A stretch of DNA of 64,000 nucleotides from Heliomicrobium modesticaldum Ice1 (GTDB lineage Bacteria > Bacillota > Desulfitobacteriia > Heliobacteriales > Heliobacteriaceae). The stretch covers positions 599,501 to 663,500 of the forward strand of contig NC_010337.2 of the NCBI RefSeq assembly GCF_000019165.1, written 5' to 3'. The translations under genes and the position numbers were made by a program. Position 1 is the stretch's first letter. Each line of letters opens with the position of its first letter. Below the pieces are notes generated by a model, which did not search any database, was not told the origin of the DNA, and saw only the letters and a list, made by a program, of their open reading frames with translations. Below, piece after piece: positions 53,189 to 64,000 of the stretch.

Positions 53189-53224
53189 AAAAAAACACCG
53201 AGACCATCGAAGGCCCCGGTGTCA
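53189..53224 (-). terminator. Terminator of hppA
   Basis: On the minus strand, ACACCGGGGCCT and GGTCTCGGTGT pair (with one or two mismatches) and are followed by seven T. It lies about 100 bases after the hppA stop. Confidence 0.85.
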
Positions 53225-53324
53225 CTATCGGTCATTCCGAATTGGCTAAGCGGCGTCAAGGGAAGGATCGCACCCCGCCCCGTCTGGCGGCGGAGACAGG
53301 CGCGCCTGGTCGAAGGATCTTGCA

Positions 53325-55382
<2,058 letters not shown>

Positions 55383-55454
55383 GGAGTGTTCACGCTCCTC
55401 ATGTTCATTCCCGCAGTTCGAAAATCCCCTAATTCATTTTTCCCGCTTCAGTCA

Positions 55455-55679
55455 TCAACCCACCATGGAAAGCCCCAGGGCACTGAGCAAGTAGATTGCA
55501 GCAAAGACCACCGTCAGCTTGCTGAGCAAGTCGTCGAGCCCTTTTTTCTTGCCAAAAAAGCTTTCAGCCCCGCCGGCGATCGCTCCAGACAGGCCGGCGC
55601 TTTTTCCCGATTGCATAACGACAGAGGCCATCAAGCCGATGCTGGCGATGATGTGAACAATGATGATAAATGTGGTCAA
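55455..55679 (-). CDS. secG: Preprotein translocase subunit SecG
   Basis: SecG is the small third subunit of the SecYEG export channel. It has 74 residues with two membrane helices: FIIIVHIIASIGLMASVVMQ and LTVVFAAIYLLSALGLSMVG, joined by the family's Gly/Ser loop (SGKSAGLSGAIAGGAESFFG). The start is TTG 55679 because GGGGAGG precedes it by seven bases; upstream ATGs lack such a site. In many Firmicutes secG follows eno, as here. Confidence 0.92.
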   Translation of the reverse strand: MTTFIIIVHIIASIGLMASVVMQSGKSAGLSGAIAGGAESFFGKKKGLDDLLSKLTVVFAAIYLLSALGLSMVG

Positions 55680-56160
55680 CGTTACACCTCCCCTTATCGT
55701 AATCCTGACATTTGACATATGAATTTTAGCATGCCCACCAAATAAAGACAAGTCAGCGGCGCTGATCGTGAGCATTCCCGGTGAAAGGAGTGCAGCCTCT
55801 TCTATTTTTTTTATGAAAAGACGTTTACATCATCGCTTGCGACCCGCCAGGTCATGAAGGTTTTTGGCAAAAGACAAGAGGATCCGGGTCGGACACCCGG
55901 ATCCCGCAGACATATTTTATCCTGAATCCATGCAATGCATACCATTTGTGGAAGCATCCCGGTTATCCGGCAAGGCCCCAGCCCCGAGTTGCCCTGTCGG
56001 ATCGTTCCGAGATATTACCGACAAACCTCTGTTGCTGGGGAGCCTGATGCGGTTGCCAGAGTGCGATTTGCCGGGGCGCGATTTGCCGAAGTGCCGAGTT
56101 GCCGGGGCGCCGGATGCTAAGATGCCGAAGTGCCCGGGTGCCGAGGCCGTAGTGCCTCGC
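55680..56160. other. Region between eno and secG with terminator and short repeats
   Basis: No gene. It holds the eno terminator (55880-55904) and, closer to eno (about 56040-56160), a run of similar short units such as GATTTGCCG, GAGTTGCCG and GATGCTAAG that look like a degenerate tandem repeat. Confidence 0.5.
55880..55904 (-). terminator. Terminator downstream of eno
   Basis: GGATCCGGGT and ACCCGGATCC form a perfect ten-base stem with a five-base loop, followed on the minus strand by TCTTGTCTTTT. Confidence 0.8.
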
Positions 56161-57480
<1,320 letters not shown>

Positions 57481-57593
57481 TTAGGACTATCGTAAGCTAT
57501 CTTTTGCCACAAGAGGGATTTCATCCAGCAGAAGACAAATTGGCTGTGAGCGATCTGAGCGGAGCAGTGAACAGGCCCATGCGTCCCCGACAC

Positions 57594-59147
57594 CTACAGG
57601 ATGAGGGACTTTCCCGTCATCTCCGGCGGCGCCTCCAGGCCGAGCAGTGCCAGCAACGTCGGCGCGATGTCCTCTAGGGCGCCGGCAGGGCGCAGTTGCC
57701 GGTCTTTGTGACGGTCGCTGACGAGGATGACGGGCACCAGATCGGTCGTATGGGCCGTATGGGGACCGCCATCATGGGGGTCGATCATCATTTCCACGTT
57801 GCCGTGGTCTGCCGTGATCAACAGGGCGCCGCCTTTTGCCAGCACCGCCGCTGCGACACGGCCCAGGCACTTGTCCACAGCCTCGACGGCCTGAATGGCT
57901 GCCGGCAGCATGCCTGTGTGACCGACCATATCGGGGTTGGCGTAATTCAGGATGATGACATCGTATTTTTCCGCCTCAATCTCAGCCAATACCCTGTCAG
58001 TCACCTCTCTGGCGCTCATCTCCGGCTGCAGGTTGTAGGTCGCCACTTTCGGCGACGGAACGAGAATGCGTTCCTCGCCGACGTTCGGTTCTTCCACGCC
58101 GCCGTTAAAGAAGAAGGTCACATGGGCATATTTCTCCGTCTCGGCGATGCGCAGCTGGCGCAAACCGGCCTTGGCGATCACCTCGCCGAAGGTGTTCTCC
58201 AGGTTCTGGGGCATGAAGGCCACCGGCGCATCGATGGTGGCGTCATACTGGGTCAGGCAGCAAAAATGCACCTGCGGCGCCAGGGGTCCGCGGTCAAAGC
58301 CGGAAAAGTCGGCGTCCACAAAGGCCCGCGTCAGCTGACGCGCCCGGTCGGCTCGGAAGTTGAAAAAGATCACCGAGTCGCCGTCCTTGATGGTTCCCTT
58401 CGGCTCGCCTTTGCCGTCGACGATCACCGTCGGCGGCACAAACTCATCGGTGACGCGGGCATGGTAGGCGGCTTCAACGGCGGAACGGCCGAGCGTCGCC
58501 TTTTCACCGCGCCCGTAGACCATGGCGTCCCAGGCTTTTTCAACGCGTTCCCAGCGCTGATCGCGGTCCATGGCGTAGTAGCGGCCGCTGACGGTGGCCA
58601 ATTGTCCCCGGCCAAGCTGCCCCAGCTTCTTTTCCAGGGAATCGATGTACTCCTGGGCGTTAGCAGGCGGCACGTCGCGGCCGTCCAAAAAGGCGTGAAC
58701 GAAGATCTGCTCGACGCCGCGCGCCGCGGCCATATCGAGGAGGGCAAAGAGATGGTCTATATGGCTGTGCACGCCGCCGTCGGAAAGCAGTCCCATCAGG
58801 TGGAGCCCCTTGTCGGTTCCTTTTAATCGGTCCATGGCCGCCGCGAGGACCTGATTTTTTTCCAGTTCTCCTGTCTCCACTGCCTTAGAGATGCGGGTCA
58901 ATTCCTGGTAGACGACGCGACCGGCGCCGATATTCAGATGACCCACTTCAGAGTTGCCGATCTGCCCTTTCGGTAGGCCCACATACTCGCCGGAAGCCTG
59001 GATGGACGTATGTGGGTAGGTCTCCAGCAGGCGCTGATAGTTGGGGAGGCTGGCGATCTTCAGCGTATTTCCTTCCACATCTTCCCGCAGGCCCCAACCG
59101 TCAAGGACGATAAGCATGACCGGCTTCTGTTGCGTCGATGATAACAA
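57594..59147 (-). CDS. gpmI: 2,3-bisphosphoglycerate-independent phosphoglycerate mutase
   Basis: GpmI moves the phosphate of phosphoglycerate between carbons 3 and 2, using two Mn2+ ions. The 517 residues match the family: VMLIVLDGWGLRED (metal Asp), GNSEVGHLNIGAGR with the catalytic Ser, HIDHLFALLDMAAARGV, FFNFRADRARQLT, and NYANPDMVGHTG with LITADHGNVEMM near the end. It starts with TTG 59147, ten bases after AGGAAG. Upstream, an IS1182 insertion now separates it from tpiA and must have changed its transcription. Confidence 0.97.
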   Translation of the reverse strand: MLSSTQQKPVMLIVLDGWGLREDVEGNTLKIASLPNYQRLLETYPHTSIQASGEYVGLPKGQIGNSEVGHLNIGAGRVVYQELTRISKAVETGELEKNQVLAAAMDRLKGTDKGLHLMGLLSDGGVHSHIDHLFALLDMAAARGVEQIFVHAFLDGRDVPPANAQEYIDSLEKKLGQLGRGQLATVSGRYYAMDRDQRWERVEKAWDAMVYGRGEKATLGRSAVEAAYHARVTDEFVPPTVIVDGKGEPKGTIKDGDSVIFFNFRADRARQLTRAFVDADFSGFDRGPLAPQVHFCCLTQYDATIDAPVAFMPQNLENTFGEVIAKAGLRQLRIAETEKYAHVTFFFNGGVEEPNVGEERILVPSPKVATYNLQPEMSAREVTDRVLAEIEAEKYDVIILNYANPDMVGHTGMLPAAIQAVEAVDKCLGRVAAAVLAKGGALLITADHGNVEMMIDPHDGGPHTAHTTDLVPVILVSDRHKDRQLRPAGALEDIAPTLLALLGLEAPPEMTGKSLIL

Positions 59148-59206
59148 GCGTTGTCACTTCCTTGCGCTGTCCCTTAGAGCGTTATCTCTTAAAGCGTTAT
59201 CTCTTA

Positions 59207-61120
59207 GAGTCTGTCTAAAAACCCCCCTCAAGAGAGGGCAAAAAGCAAGACGTTTTTATATGGAAATCGGTGGAATTTAAAGGGAATTTGACTCTTCGCG
59301 TCGAAGGATATAGGTACAAAGACTGTTTATAGCGAGGCGATGTACCTTGTTTCGATTCGATGTGGATCCCCAAGTTAGCTTTTACGACTTTGCAGCCCTC
59401 TGGGACCAACTTGTGCCTGCCGATTCCGTCTTTCGCCTGTTTCGTGAATTGGCGCCCCTATTAATACAACCGGAGGATTTTACAGGTCTCTATTGCCTTG
59501 ACAACGGACGTCCCAGTCATGCGGCCCGGCAGATGACGATGGCCTGCATGTTACAGGAAATGCTGGGCGAAACAGACCGGGGGATGGAAGCACAGACACG
59601 TGTGAACATCGAGGTCAAGTTTGCGTTAGGAATGGCCCTCGATGAACCGGGCATTGATCACGCCAATTTTGGCGTCCACCGGCAACGGCTCATCCAAAAG
59701 GAACTTGATAAGGTCTATCTCGATCGCTTTATCCGGTTGATGTACTACCTGGGCGTTTTGACAGGGAAAGAACCTTGGATAACGGACACGACCCATGTCA
59801 TAGCTCCCATCAGTGCCCCCACGACCATCGAACTGATCCGCCAAGCCATGCGCCTGTTGGTGCGTCTTTTGGCGAAGCAATACAGTGTTCCATGGCATGC
59901 AATCCCCCATGCCCCTCGGGCGGTACGTTACCTGGAAACAGTGACGGAAGTGAAAGAGCATAACCTGGACGATAAGGCCAAAATGGAACGGCTTGTTGAA
60001 GTGGTCAGCGAGGCTGACGAACTGCTGGCCTACGTGGAGTCATCGGAGGCTTCGTGGAAGAAGAAGCCCGATGTCATTCATTACGCCCTTTTGCTTTGCC
60101 GTATCCTCCGTGAACGAATCATTCGGAAAGATGATGGAACTCTTGAGATAGCCCCCGGCGGTTCTGTCAAAGATATGATAGTTTCGGCTGTAGACAGCGA
60201 AGCCCGTTTCGGTTGTAAGGGCAAGACGAAATGGCGCGGGTATAAGATGGCCATCGTCGAAGTCGGAAATTCCGGATTTATCGCCGCCGCCGAGGCCATG
60301 AAAGCCAACGACTATGACGGCTCCAGTCTGGTGCCGTTAGCGGATCAGCTTCCCACCGATTGTGTAGAAAACCCGACGATCATTGGAGATACCCACTATG
60401 GTGCGGGCGATGACCGTGTCACCCTCAAGGAAAAAGGCATTGACGTAGTGGCGCCACTTTCACCAAAGACAAAATGTGATATCCTCGCGGGCGAGGGATT
60501 TCAAGTTTCCGAAGACCAAACACAACTGATCTGCCCGAGAGGAAAAGTCATCACCACCTATTCGGAAGTGGCAGATGGGAAGAACTTCGTGCTTCGCGCC
60601 AAGGACCATGATTGCAAGCACTGCCCTCGTTACACGACCTGTTTTAAAGAAAAGAAACATCGGCGCACGATTTTTATTCACAACGCCTATGGTGTCATGC
60701 TCGAGGCGGCAAAGCACTCCCAAACGAAAATCTATAAGGAACAGATGCGTCTTCGCAGCCGCATCGAAGCCAAGCAAAATGAACTGGTCAACCGTTACGG
60801 ACTGCGCCGGGTTCGCCGTATCGGAAAACGAAATCTGGCTTATGCCGCCCGGCTCAGCGCGTTAGCGGCGAACTTTCAAAAACTCAACCGTCTACGAAAT
60901 GATAAGAATGCAACCATGGTGTTGGAGGTGAGCGCCTTACGCGGTGTTGCTTTCAAAAAAGCCGCATAAGGTGCAAGGGGGAGATCTGCCCTTTTTGAGG
61001 AAAATCCTCAAAAAGGGCTGCTGAGACCGATAAAAAGACTCTGGTTTTTTGCTGTTTGTATTAAAAAATCATGCTTTTGCAAGGGCTGGCTAGGAATTTG
61101 CTTATTTTCTAGACGGCCTC
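59207..61120 (+). mobile_element. IS1182-type insertion sequence (copy C), 5-bp target duplication
   Basis: 1914 bases from GAGTCTGTCTAA to CTAGACGGCCTC. TCTTA occurs on both sides (59202-59206 and 61121-61125). The element faces against the glycolytic genes. Confidence 0.95.
59347..60969 (+). CDS. IS1182-family transposase (copy C)
   Basis: 540 residues, intact, the reference copy for this window. Parts in order: the DUF772-type N-terminus (about residues 1-120), ITDTTHVIAPISAPTTIELI (about residue 140), the core with VDSEARFGCKGKTKWRGYK and GDTHYGAGDDR, CKHCPRYTTC near residue 430, and a basic C-terminus. TTG start with GAGGCG before it. A hairpin follows the stop (about 60988-61018). Confidence 0.95.
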   Translation: MFRFDVDPQVSFYDFAALWDQLVPADSVFRLFRELAPLLIQPEDFTGLYCLDNGRPSHAARQMTMACMLQEMLGETDRGMEAQTRVNIEVKFALGMALDEPGIDHANFGVHRQRLIQKELDKVYLDRFIRLMYYLGVLTGKEPWITDTTHVIAPISAPTTIELIRQAMRLLVRLLAKQYSVPWHAIPHAPRAVRYLETVTEVKEHNLDDKAKMERLVEVVSEADELLAYVESSEASWKKKPDVIHYALLLCRILRERIIRKDDGTLEIAPGGSVKDMIVSAVDSEARFGCKGKTKWRGYKMAIVEVGNSGFIAAAEAMKANDYDGSSLVPLADQLPTDCVENPTIIGDTHYGAGDDRVTLKEKGIDVVAPLSPKTKCDILAGEGFQVSEDQTQLICPRGKVITTYSEVADGKNFVLRAKDHDCKHCPRYTTCFKEKKHRRTIFIHNAYGVMLEAAKHSQTKIYKEQMRLRSRIEAKQNELVNRYGLRRVRRIGKRNLAYAARLSALAANFQKLNRLRNDKNATMVLEVSALRGVAFKKAA

Positions 61121-61225
61121 TCTTAAAGCGTTATCTCTTAGAGCGTTATCCCTTAGAGCGTTGCCCCTTAAAGCGTTATCCCTTAGAGCGTTGCCGTTAC
61201 CTGCTTGCCCTATCCTGCCCTTTGC

Positions 61226-61981
61226 TTATTGTTCCTCAAAGCGTACGATTCGGGCAAAGGATTCTGCCTTGAGGCTGGCGCCGCCGACGAGGGCGCCGTC
61301 GATGTCGGGCTGGTTCATCAGTTCCTTGATGTTGTCCGGTTTGACGCTGCCGCCGTAGAGGATGCGCGTTTTTTGCGCCCCCTCACCGGCCAGCCTGGCC
61401 ATGACAGAGCGGATAAAGGCACAGACCTGCTGGGCATCGTCCGGCGAAGCGGTGCGCCCCGTCCCGATGGCCCAGATCGGCTCGTAAGCGATGATGAGGC
61501 CTGAGAGCTCCTCCGGTGACAGCCCGTCCAGACCTTGGCGAACCTGGATCTCGACAACAGGATTGGTGACGCCCTTTTCCCGCTGTTCCAGCGTCTCGCC
61601 GACGCAGACGATGGGGATCAGCTCCTCCGCCAGAGCGGCCCGCACTTTTTCCGCCACCGTGGCGTCTGTCTCGCCGAAGTACTGGCGCCGTTCGGAGTGG
61701 CCGATGATGACATAGCGGCAACCCAGGGCTTTCAACATGGGCGGCGCGATCTCGCCGGTAAAGGCGCCTTCCCGCGCCGGGTGCACGTTCTGCCCGCCGA
61801 TGGAGATATTCGACCCTTCGATCGCATCAGCCGCTGCCGCCAAGGCAGTGAAGGGCGGGCAGAGGACAATCTCTCTGTCCGCGACTCCTTCGACCAGGGG
61901 ACGCAACGCCTCGATCATCTGCCGGCCCTCGGCCGGTGTCAGGTACATCTTCCAGTTCCCTGCCAATACAGGTGTCCGCAT
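61226..61981 (-). CDS. tpiA: Triosephosphate isomerase
   Basis: TpiA interconverts dihydroxyacetone phosphate and glyceraldehyde 3-phosphate. The 251 residues match the family: GNWKMYLTPAEG (catalytic Lys), IGGQNVHPAREGAFTGE, the His in VIIGHSERRQYFGE, the catalytic Glu in IIAYEPIWAIGTGR, the flexible loop, and ILYGGSVKPDNIKEL with ALVGGASLKAESF. It lies between pgk and the IS-split repeat array. Confidence 0.98.
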   Translation of the reverse strand: MRTPVLAGNWKMYLTPAEGRQMIEALRPLVEGVADREIVLCPPFTALAAAADAIEGSNISIGGQNVHPAREGAFTGEIAPPMLKALGCRYVIIGHSERRQYFGETDATVAEKVRAALAEELIPIVCVGETLEQREKGVTNPVVEIQVRQGLDGLSPEELSGLIIAYEPIWAIGTGRTASPDDAQQVCAFIRSVMARLAGEGAQKTRILYGGSVKPDNIKELMNQPDIDGALVGGASLKAESFARIVRFEEQ

Positions 61982-62121
61982 ACACTCACATCCTTACCAG
62001 GATTCACTCTTGCGGCATACCCCTTCGATTGTCCCAGCAGATTGTATCTATCAAGGGATGCCAACTCAATCACCGGTTGAGGGCTCGATCAAGCCGGCTC
62101 GATCCATCGCTGCCTCACTCG

Positions 62122-63309
62122 TCAAGACTTATCGCTTAAGGCCGCGACGCCGGGCAGTTCGCGCCCTTCCAGGAACTCCAGCGATGCGCCGCCCCCCGTG
62201 GACACATGGGTCATCTGATCGGCCAAACCGGCTTTTTCCACGGCAGCCACAGAATCGCCGCCGCCGATGATCGACAGGCCCTGCACCTTGGCCATCGCCT
62301 TGGCTACGCCCAGGGTGCCCCGGTCAAAGGGCGCTATCTCAAAGGCGCCCATCGGTCCGTTCCAGAGAACTGTCCGGGCTTTTGCCAAGGCCTGTTCAAA
62401 GAGGGCGATGCTCTCAGGGCCGATGTCGAGGGCCGCCTTGTCAGCCGGAATGGCGTCGGCAGGGACGACGGCCGTGGGCACGCCGGCAGCCAGCGTCTCC
62501 GCGACGACCACATCGACGGGCAGCAGGAAACGAACGCCGGAGGCCTTTGCCTTGTTCAACAGTTGTCGGGCTGTGTCGGCCTTGTCTTTTTCACAGAGCG
62601 ATCTGCCCACTTCCCGCCCGAGGGCGTAGAAGAAGGTGTTGGCCATCCCGCCGCCGATGATCAGCGTGTCCACCTTGGTGAGGAGGTTGTCGATGACAGC
62701 GATCTTATCGGCCACCTTGGCGCCGCCCATGATGGCCACAAAAGGACGCTCAGGCGATGCCAAGGCCTTGCCCATGATGGAGATCTCCTTGTCCATCAGG
62801 AATCCGGCAACGGCAGGCAGGTAGGCGGCGACGCCGGCCGTAGAGGCGTGGGCGCGGTGGGCCGTGCCGAAGGCGTCATTCACGTAGACATCCGCCAGCG
62901 CGGCCAGCTTGCGGGCAAAGGCAGGGTCGTTTTGCTCCTCTTCGAGGTAAAAACGGACATTCTCCAGCAAGACCACATCGCCGGCTTCCATCGCCCGGAC
63001 AGCAGCCTCCGTCTCAGGGCCGATGCAATCATCGAGCTTCTTCACGGGACGTCCGAGCAGTTCAGCCAGACGAATCCCGACGGCCGTCAGGCGGTACTTG
63101 TCGTTCACCTTCCCCTTGGGACGGCCAAAATGGGAGGCCAAGATCACCTTGGCCCCTTCTTGAATCAGATATTGAATGGTCGGGAGGGCGGCCCGGATGC
63201 GGGTGTCATCGGTGATCACACCAGCCTCGTTGACGGGAACATTGAAATCGACGCGCACGAGGACGCCTTTTCCCCGCACATCGATATCGCGCACAGTCTG
63301 TTTGTTCAA
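62122..63309 (-). CDS. pgk: Phosphoglycerate kinase
   Basis: Pgk transfers phosphate from 1,3-bisphosphoglycerate to ADP. The 395 residues match the family: [68 protein letters not shown], and the C-terminal [13 protein letters not shown] with [14 protein letters not shown] start at TTG 63309 ([10 protein letters not shown]), eight bases after GGAGG; the frame's ATG at 63330 is upstream of that site. It lies 149 bases after gap in the operon. Confidence 0.97.
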   Translation of the reverse strand: MNKQTVRDIDVRGKGVLVRVDFNVPVNEAGVITDDTRIRAALPTIQYLIQEGAKVILASHFGRPKGKVNDKYRLTAVGIRLAELLGRPVKKLDDCIGPETEAAVRAMEAGDVVLLENVRFYLEEEQNDPAFARKLAALADVYVNDAFGTAHRAHASTAGVAAYLPAVAGFLMDKEISIMGKALASPERPFVAIMGGAKVADKIAVIDNLLTKVDTLIIGGGMANTFFYALGREVGRSLCEKDKADTARQLLNKAKASGVRFLLPVDVVVAETLAAGVPTAVVPADAIPADKAALDIGPESIALFEQALAKARTVLWNGPMGAFEIAPFDRGTLGVAKAMAKVQGLSIIGGGDSVAAVEKAGLADQMTHVSTGGGASLEFLEGRELPGVAALSDKS

Positions 63310-63458
63310 CGCCCAAACCTCCACCGTCAATTTCCCGGCGGGGGCGCCCCGCCGGTTCGATCGATTTACGTTGCTTCGCTATCGGAACGGCGCCTCAAGA
63401 TCGCCTTCTTTGCTCGCAGCCGCCCGACGCCGGGCGGAACGAGGCCGCTTCGGGGCGA

Positions 63459-64000
<542 letters not shown>

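Larger units (their letters stand above)
59171..61194. repeat. 15-bp tandem repeat between tpiA and gpmI, interrupted by IS1182
   Basis: Seven units of the form CYCTTARAGCGTTRY, in phase: 59171-59185, 59186-59200, 59201-59206 continued at 61126-61134, 61135-61149, 61150-61164, 61165-61179 and 61180-61194. The IS sits in the third unit. Before insertion it was one array of about 105 bases between the two genes. Confidence 0.85.

Overview
The window looks like chromosome of a spore-forming, anaerobic, Gram-positive bacterium of the Clostridia, possibly a heliobacterium or close relative (inference from content and G+C-rich codon use; no photosynthesis gene lies in the window). Evidence for a spore former: spoVR, yhbH, prkA and a cotJABC operon. 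Evidence for an anaerobic Firmicute: a double-cubane-cluster ATPase pair, a K+-type membrane pyrophosphatase, and a tmRNA whose encoded tag reads AEENYALAA.

Layout. 1-2.9 kb: the cut end of an IS1182-type element, then an IS4-like element with a 9-bp target duplication. 3.0-4.3 kb: an orphan type I-E CRISPR array of 18 repeats, read leftwards, with no cas genes in view. 4.3-23.3 kb: core genes, almost all on the minus strand: spoVR, a Mrp-like ATPase, a glnQHMP-type amino-acid uptake operon split by a group IIC intron, an HD-GYP protein, a CBS protein (plus strand), yhbH-prkA, a chemoreceptor, the double-cubane pair and a VanW-like protein (plus strand).

23.5-46.8 kb is accessory. It starts with a three-gene transposon (DUF6431-like protein, DDE transposase, ExeA-type ATPase). 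An AT-rich parA operon follows. Next is a nest of insertion sequences at 28.7-39.8 kb: IS3 (two copies), IS1182 (two), IS1380 (a tandem pair), and several relics. It ends in a five-gene plus-strand operon: HTH protein, NurA-like nuclease, HerA-like ATPase, GHKL/Hsp90-type ATPase and radical SAM protein. This operon is the best candidate for an undescribed system, probably genome defence or DNA processing. Its upstream neighbour survives only as a 3' end, cut off by an IS4 end and then interrupted by the IS1380 pair. The island ends at the 3' side of ssrA, a common integration site.

46.8-64 kb is core again: ssrA, an aspartate aminotransferase, cotJABC with a proline-rich CotJA, smpB, an HD protein, a thioesterase, a TatA-type protein with a tetrapeptide-repeat tail, hppA, secG, and the glycolytic run gap-pgk-tpiA-gpmI-eno. 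An IS1182 element has landed in a 15-bp tandem repeat between tpiA and gpmI.

Insertion-sequence traffic dominates the recent history. Target duplications are visible for the IS1182 copies at 33.9 and 59.2 kb, the IS4-like copy at 1.2 kb and the IS1380 pair. They are absent for the IS1182 copy at 29.5 kb, which points to recombination between copies.
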